From the NCBI RefSeq assembly GCF_002999235.1, contig NZ_CP027236.1:3162001-3226000 (forward strand): DNA of 64,000 nt, written 5' to 3'. The stretch comes from Actinomyces sp. oral taxon 897. Lineage in GTDB: Bacteria > Actinomycetota > Actinomycetes > Actinomycetales > Actinomycetaceae. Position 1 is the first letter of the stretch. Each line of letters begins with the position of its first letter. Of the stretch, positions 37,778 through 47,600 are shown piece by piece. The notes beneath the pieces are model-generated. The model worked only from the letters and a program-made list of their open reading frames with translations. It did no database searches and was not told where the DNA came from. Position numbers and translations under genes: made by a program.

Positions 37778-38896
37778 TCAGGCCACGGTGGCCTGGGCCA
37801 GGACCTGGTCGCCGGACTGACCGCCGTAGACGACGACGGACTGGCCAGCCGCCAGGCCCCGCAGCGGCTCGGCCAGTTTCACGTGCAACCTGCCCGCCGC
37901 CTCGTCCACCTCCACGCGCGCGGGTGCGGGGCGGCCGTGCGCCCGCACCTGGACGGTGACGTCGTCCCAGCCGCGGGCGCCGTCGAGCTGGCCGGGCCCG
38001 GCCAGCAGGACCAGGGCCTCGCCCTCGATGCTGCTGCGGCTGAGCAGCTCGAGCGGGCCGACCACCACCTCGTTGGTGTCCGGGCGGGTGCCCAGCACGT
38101 AGCGGGGGCGGCCGTCGGGGGCCGGGCGGTCCAGGCCCAGGCCCCTGCGCTGTCCCACCGTGAAGCCGAAGTAGCCCTGGTGGCGTCCCAGCACCTGCCC
38201 GTCGGGGGTCACCAGGTTCCCCTCGCGCACGCCGAGGCTGCGGGCCAGGAAGCCGCGGGTGTCGCCGTCGGCCACGAAGCAGATGTCGTAGGAGTCGGGC
38301 TTGGAGGCCACCGGCAGGCCGCGCGCCGCCGCCTCGGCGCGCACCACCGCCTTGGAGGGGGCGTCGCCCAGCGGGAAGAGCGCCCGGGCCAGGCCCTCCC
38401 GCCCCGAGACCGCCAGCACGTAGGACTGGTCCTTGGCGGCGTTAGCCGCGCGGCGCAGCCTCAGGCTCTCGGTACTCCCGGGGGAGCCGGACGCGGCCCC
38501 GCCCTCCAGACGCGCGTAGTGCCCGGTGGCCACGGCGTCGAAGCCCAGGGCCAGGGCCCGGGAGAGCAGGGCGTCGAACTTGACCCGCTCGTTGCAGCGC
38601 ACGCAGGGGTTGGGGGTGCGCCCGGCCTGGTACTCGGACAGGAAGTCGGCCACCACCTGCTCCTCGAACTGCTCGGACAGGTCCCACACGTAGAACGGGA
38701 TGCCCAGGATCTCGGCGGCCCACCGGGCGTCGGAGGAGTCCTCGATGGAGCAGCAGCCCCGTGAGCCCGAGCGGGTCTGGGCGCGGTGGCGGGTCAGTGC
38801 CATGTGGACGCCCACCACCTCGTGCCCGGCGTCCACGGCGCGCGCGGCGGCGACGGCGGAGTCCACCCCGCCGGACAGGGCCGCGAGCACGCGCAC
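37778..38896 (-). CDS. mnmA: tRNA-specific 2-thiouridylase MnmA
   Basis: Catalyses ATP-dependent 2-thiolation of the wobble uridine of tRNA-Lys, -Glu and -Gln. PP-loop motif SGGVDSAV is at residues 8-15. The catalytic pair is Cys98 (NPCVRCN) and Cys206 (YDICF), and GHYARL and [11 protein letters not shown] are family segments. 372 aa, normal length. It uses a GTG start at 38896 with GAGGAGG upstream. In some actinobacteria it follows a cysteine desulfurase gene; here it follows an acyltransferase by 22 bp. Confidence 0.96.
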   Translation of the reverse strand: MRVLAALSGGVDSAVAAARAVDAGHEVVGVHMALTRHRAQTRSGSRGCCSIEDSSDARWAAEILGIPFYVWDLSEQFEEQVVADFLSEYQAGRTPNPCVRCNERVKFDALLSRALALGFDAVATGHYARLEGGAASGSPGSTESLRLRRAANAAKDQSYVLAVSGREGLARALFPLGDAPSKAVVRAEAAARGLPVASKPDSYDICFVADGDTRGFLARSLGVREGNLVTPDGQVLGRHQGYFGFTVGQRRGLGLDRPAPDGRPRYVLGTRPDTNEVVVGPLELLSRSSIEGEALVLLAGPGQLDGARGWDDVTVQVRAHGRPAPARVEVDEAAGRLHVKLAEPLRGLAAGQSVVVYGGQSGDQVLAQATVA

Positions 38897-38918
38897 GTAT
38901 CCTCCTCGGGGTCGGTTG

Positions 38919-40001
38919 TCAGCGGGCGGCCTGGTGGAGGTCGCCCCAGGGGCTGAGTCCGCGCGTCCAGCGCATGGTGGCGCGCTCCACGCCCAGCCAG
39001 CTGGCGGTGGCCAGGGCCATGGTGAGCAGGACCGTGACCAGGAGCAGGAGGGCGAACCCGTGGCGGTGCAGGCCCAGCAGGACCAGGAACTGGATGACGG
39101 GGAAGTGGAAGATGTACACCCCGTAGGAGATGTCGTGGATCTTGACCAGCGAGGGTGAGGGCAGGACCGCCCCCAGCCACAGCACCACGTAGGCGATCAG
39201 GGGGGAGGCCAGCTGCGCCCCGAACTGGTCGGACCGGGCGATCAGGGCCACCGCCGCCACCGTGCAGGCCAGTGCTGGCAGGGCCCGCATGGGCAGGTGG
39301 TCGCGCAGCTTGTACACCACCGCCCCGCCCAGGAAGTAGGGGAGCATGCTCACCAGCGTCACGAACTCGCTGTTGTTGTACGGGCCGGTGCTGGAGACGG
39401 CCACGTGGGTGGCGGTACTAAGCACGAGCAGCAGGACCGTGGGCCACGCCCGGGTGCGGGGCAGCTTCCAGGACAGGAAGACACCGATGACGATGTAGCA
39501 CCAGAACTCAATGTACAGGCTCCACAGCGAGCCGTTCCAGGTGTCGGCGACGGGCAGGCCCGCCAGGGTGGTGCCGATCCCGTAGGACGAGATCCTCAGC
39601 AGGAGGTTGCTGAACATGTAGTTCAGGGGGGTGACCGGGGTCCCCAGGTAGCCGCCGAGGCCGCCGGTGTTAATAACCTGGGCCGCCGGGGCCAGGAGCA
39701 GGACCACGAACGCCTGGACCAGGAGGTAGCCGGGGAAGATCCGCACGACCCGGTTCAGCAGGTAGCGTCCGCCGTCGGAGCGCTCCCGTGAGCCGGTGAT
39801 GAGGAACCCGGACAGGACGAAGAAGCCCACCACGGCCCACTCGCCCAGGCCCCGGCCCTGCCAGGCGATGCCGTTCCCCGCCCCTGACAGGCCGACGGCG
39901 TGGGAGTAGAGCACGACGGACGCCAGCAGGAGCCGGACCAGGTTGAGGGAGTTGTCGCGCGACCCCAGGTCACGCGCGGCAAAGAGGCGGGGCGCTAGCA
40001 C
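38919..40001 (-). CDS. Acyltransferase 3 family membrane protein
   Basis: OafA/YrhL-like integral membrane O-acyltransferase (360 aa, about ten helices). The opening [21 protein letters not shown] carries the conserved His, and [16 protein letters not shown] is the usual second motif. Likely acetylates a surface glycan, peptidoglycan or lipid; the acceptor is unknown. GTG start at 40001. A TATAGG box (40010-40018 region, minus strand) lies about 9 bases upstream, so the mRNA may be almost leaderless. mnmA follows 22 bp downstream. Confidence 0.9.
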   Translation of the reverse strand: MLAPRLFAARDLGSRDNSLNLVRLLLASVVLYSHAVGLSGAGNGIAWQGRGLGEWAVVGFFVLSGFLITGSRERSDGGRYLLNRVVRIFPGYLLVQAFVVLLLAPAAQVINTGGLGGYLGTPVTPLNYMFSNLLLRISSYGIGTTLAGLPVADTWNGSLWSLYIEFWCYIVIGVFLSWKLPRTRAWPTVLLLVLSTATHVAVSSTGPYNNSEFVTLVSMLPYFLGGAVVYKLRDHLPMRALPALACTVAAVALIARSDQFGAQLASPLIAYVVLWLGAVLPSPSLVKIHDISYGVYIFHFPVIQFLVLLGLHRHGFALLLLVTVLLTMALATASWLGVERATMRWTRGLSPWGDLHQAAR

Positions 40002-40123
40002 GGGGGCCAGCCTATACGGCGCGCAGGAGCACCGTCACGAGGTCGGGGGCGGTCAGGGGCCCTGGCCGGTGGTGCGGGTTCCGGACTCGGTGGCGCGGAC
40101 TCCGGCGACGCTCCCCGCCGCCC

Positions 40124-40280
40124 CGCCGCCAGGTGCCGCCCCCCGCTGGGTGCCACTCCCCGCCGCCGGGTGCCGCCCAGAGGACCGCGGTGACGCCCCA
40201 GGGCGTGCCGCCGCCCCCGCCGCCCGCCGCCGGGTGCCGCCCTGCCGCTGGGTGCCGCCCCCGTCGCCAGGTGTGGCCAG
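40124..40280 (+). repeat. Imperfect 18-mer GC-rich repeat tract
   Basis: About six diverged copies of CGCCGCCGGGTGCCGCCC, irregularly spaced, upstream of the ileS leader. No coding or promoter signal is seen within it. Confidence 0.6.
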
Positions 40281-40332
40281 GACGACGTCCCGGCGCCACC
40301 TGCCGGGCTGGCCCGCTGCCCGCCGTCCCCAC

Positions 40333-40338
40333 TACAAT
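40333..40338 (+). promoter_or_regulatory. -10 box for the ileS T-box leader
   Basis: TACAAT, the best -10 in this gap, directly before the first T-box stem. The -35 region (around 40309) is weak. Confidence 0.5.
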
Positions 40339-40339
40339 C

Positions 40340-40722
40340 CGGCGGGCAAGGCGCTGACCCGGCTATCACCGGCGAGCCTCCGGAAGAACCGGCCCGCACC
40401 CTGGCCCCGAGCCCGGTGCGGGCCCCAGTAGAACCGGACGGGACAGCCCGTCACAGCTGAGAATCAAGCGGTCGTGCACCGCCGGAGCCGGGCTGCCCGG
40501 CGGTCCCTGCGACGTCCTCGCCGGGGCCACCCACGGCGGCCCCTCCCTGGCCTGCTGGCCCGCCCCCGGGCGGCGTCCCCGGGCCGGGAGCCGGTGGCGC
40601 GCGGCAAACGAGGTGGTACCGCGGTGCACCGCCCGCTGGCCCTGGGGCCGGTGGGCACCGGCGTCGTCCTCGTGGCACCTGGGCGCCCGCCCAGGACGAA
40701 CGAGACCCTGACGAGCGAGGTA
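40340..40722 (+). promoter_or_regulatory. T-box riboswitch controlling ileS
   Basis: The leader senses uncharged tRNA-Ile. Stem I has a loop with the isoleucine codon ATC (40365-40367) in GCTATCACCGGCGAGCC. Near the 3' end is the conserved T-box sequence AGGTGGTACCGCGG (40611-40624), which pairs with the tRNA acceptor end. It is followed by GCACCGGCGTCGTCCTCG-type pairing segments and then the ileS Shine-Dalgarno (GAGCGAGG) and GTG. With no U-run terminator and the start close by, control is more likely at translation, as known for actinobacterial ileS T-boxes. Confidence 0.88.
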
Positions 40723-40726
40723 CCCC

Positions 40727-43700
40727 GTGGCTGAGACGGCTCCCACCACCCCCGGCGCCCACACCGGCGCGTCCTTCTACCCCCTGCACCGCCCCGGGCA
40801 GTCCGTGCCGGTCTCGCCCTCCTTCCCGGCCATTGAGAAGGACGTCCTGGCCTACTGGAAGGCCGACGGCACCTTCGCCGCCTCCATCGCCAACCGGGCG
40901 CAGCCCTGCGACGAGTTCGTCTTCTACGACGGCCCGCCCTTCGCCAACGGCCTGCCCCACTACGGCCACCTGCTGACCGGCTACGTCAAGGACGCCGTGG
41001 GCCGCTACCAGACCCAGCGCGGCAAGCGGGTGGAGCGCCGCTTCGGCTGGGACACCCACGGCCTGCCCGCCGAGCTGGAGGCCCAGCGCCTGCTCGGCAT
41101 TGACGACGTCACCGAGATCACCCGCCCCGGCGGTATCGGCATTGAGCGCTTCAACGCCGAGTGCCGCACCTCCGTGCTGCGCTACACCAAGGAGTGGGAG
41201 GACTACGTCACCCGCCAGGCCCGCTGGGTGGACTTCGAGGGCGACTACAAGACCCTCGACCCCACCTACATGGAGAGCGTCATCTGGGCCTTCAAGTCCC
41301 TGTACGACAAGGGCCTGGCCTACCAGGGCTACCGCGTGCTGCCCTACTGCTGGCACGACCGCACCCCCCTGAGCAACCACGAGCTCAAGATGGACGACGA
41401 CGTCTACCAGGACCGCCAGGACAACACCGTCACGGTGGGCCTGCGCCTGACCGCCCCCCTGCTGGCGGACTCCACCACCCCCGAGCTGGTCCTCATCTGG
41501 ACCACCACCCCCTGGACCCTGCCCTCCAACCTGGCCGTCGCCGTGGGGCCCGACATCACCTACGCCGTCGTGGAGGTCCCCGCCGACGCGGACTCCCCGG
41601 TGGCCGGGCAGCGGGTGGTCCTGGGCGCCGAGCGCCTGGGCGCCTACGCCCGGCACGTCGGCCAGGATCCGGTGGTGGTGGCCACCCTGACCGGCTCCGA
41701 GCTCGTGGGGGCCGCCTACCACCCGATCTTCACCTACTTCGACACCCCGGCCAACCGTGCCGAGGGCGGCCTGCTGGGGCCCCGCGCCTGGACGATCATC
41801 CCCGCCGACTACGTCACCACCGAGGACGGCACCGGCCTGGTCCACATCGCCCCCGCCTTCGGTGAGGAGGACATGCTGGTCTGCCAGGCCGCCGGGATCG
41901 GCACCGTCATCCCGGTGGACGAGGGCGGCTGCTTCACCGCCGAGGTCCCCGACTACGCCGGGATCCAGGTCTTTGACGCCAACAAGCCGGTGGTGCGCGA
42001 CCTGCGCGACTCCACCGGCAACCTGGCCGCCACCCCGGCCCGGCACCGCGCGGTCCTGGTGGAGCAGAAGAGCTACGTCCACTCCTACCCGCACTGCTGG
42101 CGCTGCCGCAGGCCGCTGATCTACAAGGCCGTGGGCTCCTGGTTCGTGCGCGTGACCGCCATCCGTGACCGCATGGTCGAGCTCAACCAGGAGATCACCT
42201 GGGTCCCCGAGCACATTAAGGAGGGCATCTTCGGCAAGTGGCTGGCCGGCGCCCGCGACTGGTCCATCTCCCGCAACCGCTTCTGGGGCGCCCCCATCCC
42301 GGTGTGGGTCAGCGACGACCCCGACCACCCGCGCACCGACGTCTACGGCTCCTTCGCCGAGCTGGAGCGCGACTTCGGGGTCAAGGTCACCGACCTGCAC
42401 CGGCCCTTTATCGACACCCTGGTGAGGCCCAACCCGGACGACCCCACGGGGCGGTCCATGATGCGCCGCATCCCCGACGTCCTGGACTGCTGGTTCGAGT
42501 CCGGCTCCATGCCCTTCGCCCAGGTGCACTACCCGTTCGAGAACGTCGACTGGTTCGAGTCCCACTACCCGGGGGACTTTATCGTGGAGTACATCGGCCA
42601 GACCCGCGGCTGGTTCTACACCCTGCACGTGCTGGCCACGGCCCTGTTCGACCGCCCCGCCTTCACCACCTGCGTGTCCCACGGCGTCCTGCTGGGCAGC
42701 GACGGGGCCAAGATGAGCAAGTCCCTGCGCAACTATCCCGACGTCACCACAGTCCTGGACCGTGACGGGGCCGACGCCATGCGCTGGTTCCTGCTCTCCG
42801 CCCCGGTCATGCGCGGGGGCGACCTCGTGGTCACCGGCAAGGCCATCCGCGACACCGTGCGCCAGGTGCTGTTGCCGCTGTGGAACGTCTGGTACTTCCT
42901 GAGCCTGTACGCGGCCACCGCCGACGACGGCGCCCCCTACGTCAGCCCCGGCGTGGACCTGGGTGACGCGCGCCTGTTCGACGCCCGCCAGCCCGCCGCC
43001 CTGCCGGTCATGGACCGCTACGTCCTGGCCGAGGTCAAGTCCGTGGCCGACACCGTGCGCACCCAGATGGACGCCTACGACATCACCGGGGCCTGCTCCA
43101 CGATCCGCGAGTTCCTGGACGTGCTCACCAACTGGTACCTGCGTACCTCCCGCTCCCGCTTCACCGAGGGCGACAAGCAGGCCTTCGACACCCTGGTCAC
43201 GGTCCTGCGCACCCTCATGGAGGTCATGGCGCCTCTGGCCCCGCTGACCACCGAGGAGATCTGGCGGGGCCTGACCGGGGGGCGCTCCGTGCACCTGACC
43301 GATTGGCCGGTCCTGCCGGACTACGTGGCCGACCCCGCCCTGGTGGCCTCCATGGACGAGGTCCGCTCCGCCGTCTCGGCCGCCCTGGCCCTGCGCAAGG
43401 CCCACAAGCTGCGGGTGCGCCAGCCCCTGGCCTCCCTGCTGGTGGCCTCCTCCACCCCCAACACGGGCCTGGAGCCCTTCGCGGGGCTCATTGCCGAGGA
43501 GGTCAACGTCAAGCGCGTGGACCTGGTGCGCGCCGCCGAGACCGGCTACACCCTCAGCCAGGAGGTCAGCCTCAACCCGCGCGCCCTCGACCCGGAGGTG
43601 CGCCGCCATACCAGCCGGCTCTTCGCCGCCGTCAAGACCGGGCAGTGGACCCTGGTCCAGGCCCCCGACGGCTCCGGTAAGGCGGTGCGGTTCGACGGCG

Positions 43701-44080
43701 TGGAGGTCGACGGCCGGCCCGTGGTCCTGTGGGGCGAGGCCGTCACCATTACCTCCACCATTGACCTGGACCGGGAGGACCTGGTGGCCGCCATGCTGCC
43801 GTCGGGTGCCTTCGTGGTCCTGGACACCGCCCTGGACGACCACCTCCTGGCCGAGGGCTGGGCACGTGACCTGGTGCGCCTGGTCCAGGACGAGCGCAAG
43901 GCCGTGGGCCTGCACGTGGCCGACCGCATTGACCTGCTCCTGAGCGTCCCCGGCGCCAAGGAGGCCTGGACCCGCCAGTACGCCGAGTGGATCGGCACCC
44001 AGGTGGGCGCCGACAGCGTGGGGGTGGAGGGTGTGGACGCCTCCGAGCCCCGGGCCACCGTCACCAAGGTGGGTTCCTGA
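40727..44080 (+). CDS. ileS: Isoleucyl-tRNA synthetase, eukaryote-like type
   Basis: Class Ia synthetase (1,117 aa) that charges tRNA-Ile and edits misactivated valine. HIGH-type motif is [12 protein letters not shown] (about residues 69-80), [10 protein letters not shown] follows, and the KMSKS loop is [12 protein letters not shown] (about 660). The length and the LPHYGHLL form of HIGH match the eukaryote-like IleRS2 clade common in actinobacteria, which is generally less sensitive to mupirocin (family knowledge, not shown here). GTG start at 40727 with GAGCGAGG upstream, inside the T-box expression platform. Confidence 0.97.
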   Translation: MAETAPTTPGAHTGASFYPLHRPGQSVPVSPSFPAIEKDVLAYWKADGTFAASIANRAQPCDEFVFYDGPPFANGLPHYGHLLTGYVKDAVGRYQTQRGKRVERRFGWDTHGLPAELEAQRLLGIDDVTEITRPGGIGIERFNAECRTSVLRYTKEWEDYVTRQARWVDFEGDYKTLDPTYMESVIWAFKSLYDKGLAYQGYRVLPYCWHDRTPLSNHELKMDDDVYQDRQDNTVTVGLRLTAPLLADSTTPELVLIWTTTPWTLPSNLAVAVGPDITYAVVEVPADADSPVAGQRVVLGAERLGAYARHVGQDPVVVATLTGSELVGAAYHPIFTYFDTPANRAEGGLLGPRAWTIIPADYVTTEDGTGLVHIAPAFGEEDMLVCQAAGIGTVIPVDEGGCFTAEVPDYAGIQVFDANKPVVRDLRDSTGNLAATPARHRAVLVEQKSYVHSYPHCWRCRRPLIYKAVGSWFVRVTAIRDRMVELNQEITWVPEHIKEGIFGKWLAGARDWSISRNRFWGAPIPVWVSDDPDHPRTDVYGSFAELERDFGVKVTDLHRPFIDTLVRPNPDDPTGRSMMRRIPDVLDCWFESGSMPFAQVHYPFENVDWFESHYPGDFIVEYIGQTRGWFYTLHVLATALFDRPAFTTCVSHGVLLGSDGAKMSKSLRNYPDVTTVLDRDGADAMRWFLLSAPVMRGGDLVVTGKAIRDTVRQVLLPLWNVWYFLSLYAATADDGAPYVSPGVDLGDARLFDARQPAALPVMDRYVLAEVKSVADTVRTQMDAYDITGACSTIREFLDVLTNWYLRTSRSRFTEGDKQAFDTLVTVLRTLMEVMAPLAPLTTEEIWRGLTGGRSVHLTDWPVLPDYVADPALVASMDEVRSAVSAALALRKAHKLRVRQPLASLLVASSTPNTGLEPFAGLIAEEVNVKRVDLVRAAETGYTLSQEVSLNPRALDPEVRRHTSRLFAAVKTGQWTLVQAPDGSGKAVRFDGVEVDGRPVVLWGEAVTITSTIDLDREDLVAAMLPSGAFVVLDTALDDHLLAEGWARDLVRLVQDERKAVGLHVADRIDLLLSVPGAKEAWTRQYAEWIGTQVGADSVGVEGVDASEPRATVTKVGS

Positions 44081-44083
44081 GCC

Positions 44084-44176
44084 CCGGAGGTGCCCTACCG
44101 CGCCGGGAGCCCGGCCTCAGCAGGGCCCGCGGCCTCCAGGAGATCCGGAGGCGCCCTACCGCGCCGGGAGCCCGGC
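44084..44176 (+). repeat. 32-bp direct duplication after ileS
   Basis: Copies at 44084-44115 and 44145-44176 differ at one base (CCGGAGG T/C GCCCTACCGCG...). The period is 61 bp, the same spacing as the 9115 repeat. Non-coding. Confidence 0.75.
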
Positions 44177-44206
44177 GGCTCCCGGGCGACTCTGGCAAGG
44201 CTGTCC

Positions 44207-44247
44207 GCGGCGCCCCACCCCGTTTTGACAGCGGGGTGGGGCGCCGC
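44207..44247. terminator. Strong bidirectional terminator between ileS and the DUF2505 gene
   Basis: Perfect 16-bp arms (GCGGCGCCCCACCCCG, 44207-44222; complement at 44232-44247) around the loop TTTTGACAG. It sits between convergent genes and is the most stable simple hairpin in the window. Confidence 0.75.
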
Positions 44248-44360
44248 GCGGGCCCGGCTGGCGGCCCGCGTCCGCGGGGACCGGGGTGCTGGGGCAGGGG
44301 GAGTGCCAGCGGCGGCCCCTGGGCGGCGGCTCCTCCTAGAACGCCAGGGCAGGCGGGGAG

Positions 44361-44855
44361 TCAGTGGTCGGCGAGCCAGGCGGCGGCGCGGCGCTCCTCG
44401 TCGGCGACGACCTGGTCCACCATGGACAGGGCCTTGGCCTCCAGACGTCCGCCCACGATCGGGACCTTGACGCTGAGGCTGACCTCGAACCGGACCACCG
44501 TGTCCGTCCCCGTGCCGCGCATGGCGGTCGTGGCCCTCACGGACACCGGTGCCCCCTTGAGGAGCACGTCCATCTGCCCGGTGCGGGCGCCGGTGGCCGT
44601 CGGGGCGCCCCAGGACTCCCTGAGCCGGAAGCTCACCGGTCCCTTGATAAAGCGTGAGACCGCCGGCGGCAGGGAGCGGGCGGGTACCGAGCCGGAGATC
44701 CTGGCCTCCAGGCCCCCGGCGGGGGTGGCGGTCTCCACGGTCGTGGAGGCCTGGGGCAGGCCCGCCACCCGGCTGCGCTGGAACCCCTCGTCCGCCAGCA
44801 TGGTGGCGACGCGCTCGGGGGAGGCGGGGTAACGCACGGTCAGGGTCTTCCTCAT
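44361..44855 (-). CDS. DUF2505 family protein
   Basis: 164-residue cytosolic protein of an actinobacterial family with a predicted START-like, lipid-binding fold. It opens MRKTLTVRYPASPERVATML and shows the alternating strand pattern through VVRFEVSLSVKVPIVGG, ending in a helix VDQVVADEERRAAAWL. ATG 44855 is the first start in the homologous region; the longer frame upstream is antisense to the kinase gene. Function unknown. Divergent from the PdtaS-like gene, with about 125 bp between them. Confidence 0.8.
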   Translation of the reverse strand: MRKTLTVRYPASPERVATMLADEGFQRSRVAGLPQASTTVETATPAGGLEARISGSVPARSLPPAVSRFIKGPVSFRLRESWGAPTATGARTGQMDVLLKGAPVSVRATTAMRGTGTDTVVRFEVSLSVKVPIVGGRLEAKALSMVDQVVADEERRAAAWLADH

Positions 44856-44969
44856 GGCCGCGAATCCTCCCACGTGAGCCTGGGTGCCTGCTGGAGGCGG
44901 TGAGCCTGGGTACCCGCCGCCGTATTCGGGCGTTGCCGTTATCGCCGGGACCGTAACGGGGCGCCGCCA

Positions 44970-44975
44970 TAGAAT
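44970..44975 (+). promoter_or_regulatory. -10 box for leaderless pdtaS-like gene
   Basis: TAGAAT followed by six bases and GTG 44982. A close match to consensus at exact leaderless spacing. Confidence 0.55.
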
Positions 44976-44981
44976 AGCTGT

Positions 44982-46445
44982 GTGTCGTCTCCGTTTCCGG
45001 CTACTGTGCGCACCATGGTGGACCTGTCCGCCACCGACCGCGACTGGCTCCACCAGCTCATTGCCGACTGGCAGGTTATTGCCGACCTGAGCGTCTCCGA
45101 CCTCGTCCTGTGGGCCCGCAACGCCTCCGGGCGTTTTGTGGCCATTGCCCACTCCCGGCCCTCGACGGGCGCCACGGTCCACTCCGAGGACGTCATGGGC
45201 CGGCGCATGCCCTCCTCCCGGGAGGCGGTGGCCCTGGAGACTCTCACCAGCGGCCGGCGTCAGGTCGCGGCGGACCCGCTGTGGACCGGGACCGTGGCCG
45301 TGCGCGAGGAGTACGTGCCCGTGGTCCGCGACGGTCGCGCCATCGCCGTCATCACCCGGGAGACCGCCGTGGGCGTCATCCGGGGGGGACGCATTATCGA
45401 CCAGGCCCTGGAGGACGTCGCCGACAGCCTGTGCCTCATGATCGCCGAGGGCAGCTTCCCGATCCAGGGCGCGGGCACCTCGATCCGCCACGGGACCCCG
45501 CGCGTGGCCGACGGCGTCGTACGCCTCGACGGGGACGGCGCCATCCTCTACGCCAGCCCCAACGCCCGCTCCGCCCTGCACCGCCTGGGGCTGGACCAGG
45601 GCCTGGACCAGGTCCAGCTCGCGGCGGCCATCGCGGACATCATCCCCGAGCGCACCCAGGTTGACGAGACCCTGGCGGTGGTCCTCATGGGGCGCCAGGC
45701 CTGGCTCACGGAGGTGGAGGCCAGCGGGGTCTACCTCTCCGTGCGCTCCCTGCCCCTGCTCCAGGCCGGGCAGCGGGCCGGCGCGATCCTCCTGGTGCGT
45801 GACGTCACCGAGATACGCCGCCGGGAGCAGGTGCTCCTGAACAAGGACGCCACCATCCGCGAGATCCACCACCGCGTGAAGAACAACCTTCAGACGGTCT
45901 CGGCGCTGCTGCGTATGCAGGGGCGCCGGGCCACCAACGAGGAGACGCGCCGGGCCCTGAAGGAGGCCGAGCGGCGGGTGGCGGCAATAGCCACCGTCCA
46001 CGAGGCCCTGAGCCACAACGTGGACGAGCAGGTGGACTTTGACGAGGTCTTCGCCTCGATCCTGCGGGTGGCGGCGGTCGTGGCCACCCCCGTGGGGCAG
46101 GTGACCACCCGCCTGGAGGGACGCTTCGGGATCATTGACGCCGACACCGCCCAGGCGCTGTCCACGGTCCTGGCCGAGCTGGTCACCAACGCCGTCGAGC
46201 ACGGGCTGGAGAACCGCGACGGCACGGTGACGGTGCAGGCCCACCGCGAGGGCGACGACCTGACCGTCCACGTCATTGACGACGGCGTGGGGGTGCCGCC
46301 CTCGGCGATTATGGCCGGCCTGGGTACCCAGATCGTTACCACCCTGGTGCGCGGCGAGCTGAACGGCACGATCGACTGGAGGCCTGCCCCCGGGAAGGGC
46401 ACCGACGTGGTGGTCTGGGCCCGTCTGGGGCGTGGCCGCCGCTGA
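44982..46445 (+). CDS. pdtaS: Cytosolic sensor histidine kinase, PdtaS-like
   Basis: 487 residues with no membrane helix: N-terminal GAF-like domain (WQVIADLSVSDLVLWARN, similar to mycobacterial PdtaS), a PAS-like domain, a HisKA_2 helix with the phosphoacceptor His in IREIHHRVKNNLQTVSALLR (about residue 300), and an HATPase_c domain (N-box AELVTNAVEHG; IDDGVGVP; GLGTQIVTTLV). In mycobacteria the cognate regulator PdtaR is an ANTAR RNA-binding antiterminator; no such gene is in this window. GTG 44982 is preferred on leaderless spacing; ATG 45015 would still keep all domains. Confidence 0.88.
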   Translation: MSSPFPATVRTMVDLSATDRDWLHQLIADWQVIADLSVSDLVLWARNASGRFVAIAHSRPSTGATVHSEDVMGRRMPSSREAVALETLTSGRRQVAADPLWTGTVAVREEYVPVVRDGRAIAVITRETAVGVIRGGRIIDQALEDVADSLCLMIAEGSFPIQGAGTSIRHGTPRVADGVVRLDGDGAILYASPNARSALHRLGLDQGLDQVQLAAAIADIIPERTQVDETLAVVLMGRQAWLTEVEASGVYLSVRSLPLLQAGQRAGAILLVRDVTEIRRREQVLLNKDATIREIHHRVKNNLQTVSALLRMQGRRATNEETRRALKEAERRVAAIATVHEALSHNVDEQVDFDEVFASILRVAAVVATPVGQVTTRLEGRFGIIDADTAQALSTVLAELVTNAVEHGLENRDGTVTVQAHREGDDLTVHVIDDGVGVPPSAIMAGLGTQIVTTLVRGELNGTIDWRPAPGKGTDVVVWARLGRGRR

Positions 46446-46474
46446 GGTTGTCTCCTGGCCGCCCCCGGTGGTGT

Positions 46475-46529
46475 CCGTTCTCGCGGTAAACAAGTACCGT
46501 TCTCGCGAGGAATAAGTACCGTTCTCGCG
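46475..46529 (+). repeat. Dispersed 22-bp tandem repeat, locus C
   Basis: Units start at 46475, 46497 and 46519 (partial), with the CCGTTCTCGCG...AAGTA pattern in the same orientation as locus A. It lies 30 bp after the kinase stop. Confidence 0.85.
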
Positions 46530-47006
46530 TCAGGGGCGGGCGGGGGTGCCGTTCCTGCCGCCGGGACGGAGCCGCGGGCCCGGGGACGGCGGACTGTGGC
46601 TCCGTCTGTGCTAGTGATCCTGTTCACCTACCCATTGAGAAGTGGCGTTTGACGGGGTCGCACGCTTTTCGTCTCCGTTGTGGACGGTTCTATGGGAGCG
46701 TTGCCAGGTTGCTGGTACAGGGCTGCCTGATGCAGGGAGGACGGAATCGCGTCACGGATGTGGGCGGTACCGGAATCATCACGGTCGTGACGGGACCGCG
46801 GGGCCGGATCCGATACGCCCTCGATACAAAGACGGGCTGCTGGCGGCGAAATCGTCGCCACCGTGACAGGAGCGTCATCCTGGACGGTCCGTGATGGTGA
46901 CGAGACGGCTCGCGACGGTGCGGTCACGACGGAATCACGGGTCGCGGAGGTGCCAGCAGGATCATCATCGGCGTGACACCGGCACAATCGCGTGTGACAG
47001 CAGTAG

Positions 47007-47054
47007 CGGCACCGAATCCAGGCCGACGGCGGTGGCGGCCTGGATTCGGTGCCG
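47007..47054 (-). terminator. 18-bp hairpin downstream of whiB1
   Basis: Perfect arms CGGCACCGAATCCAGGCC (47007-47024) and its complement (47037-47054), with a 12-base loop, about 50 bases past the whiB1 stop. No T-run. Probably the whiB1 terminator. Confidence 0.65.
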
Positions 47055-47104
47055 ACGTGCGTAGGGGCAGGACCTGTCGTCCTGGCGGGACCCGTGCCCT
47101 GCGC

Positions 47105-47353
47105 TCAGGAGGAGCGTCGGGCGCGGGCGGCGCGGCGCTTGAGGGAACGGCGCTCGTCCTCGCTCATTCCACCCCACACGCCGGCGTCCTGGCCGTTCTC
47201 CAGGGCCCACTTCAGGCAGGTCTCCACGACGTCACAGCGCGCGCAGACCTCCTTGGCCCGGGCGATCTGGGCAATCGCCGGACCCGTGTTGCCCACCGGG
47301 AAGAACAGCTCGGGGTCAACGGTGAGACATGCTGCCTGGCTACGCCAGTCCAT
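47105..47353 (-). CDS. whiB1: WhiB1-type iron-sulfur transcription factor
   Basis: 82-residue WhiB-like protein binding a 4Fe-4S cluster, which in mycobacteria is nitric-oxide sensitive and partners the primary sigma factor. The four cluster cysteines are C9, C37, C40 and C46. The G(V/I)WGG turn and a basic tail (RRSLKRRAARARR) for DNA contact are present. MDWRSQAAC at the N-terminus and PELFFPVGN point to WhiB1 rather than WhiB2 or WhiB3. ATG 47353 has AAGGAGAG upstream; the longer open frame adds unrelated residues. Confidence 0.93.
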   Translation of the reverse strand: MDWRSQAACLTVDPELFFPVGNTGPAIAQIARAKEVCARCDVVETCLKWALENGQDAGVWGGMSEDERRSLKRRAARARRSS

Positions 47354-47600
47354 GAGGCTCTCCTTTTCATGTGTTTCGCGACGTCCTCCGGACGGGGGCA
47401 CCACACCCCATTGCCGCACCCAAAGGTACGCCTATGCGGTTGGCGAGGTTCCACGGCCGTTTCCTGGGCCTACCATCACATGGTGAGGACAGTGGGGCAA
47501 GGGGTGGAACATGGGAACTTGCGTCCGGAGAGTGTCGCGATCCTCACAGCCCGTAATCCTTTTGTTATTGCGGGAAAATGGAGGTGGAGACGGATCCGCC

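Larger units (their letters stand above)
46446..47104. other. Intergenic region between pdtaS-like and whiB1 genes
   Basis: About 660 bp, lower in GC than the window average. It contains a 22-bp repeat array (46475-46529), then a stretch at 46740-47000 with at least seven GTGAC/GTCAC words, and an 18-bp hairpin before whiB1. Short frames on both strands look random. The TGACG-type words could be regulator sites, but I cannot assign a factor. Confidence 0.55.

Noticed and set aside
40451..43915. 1,154-codon minus-strand frame opposite ileS
   Set aside because: Antisense shadow of a well-supported synthetase gene; composition dominated by G, H, Q and V.
46628..46987. Small frames (about 80-120 codons) on both strands between pdtaS-like and whiB1 genes
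   Set aside because: No ribosome-binding site, random composition, overlap repeat and hairpin sequence.
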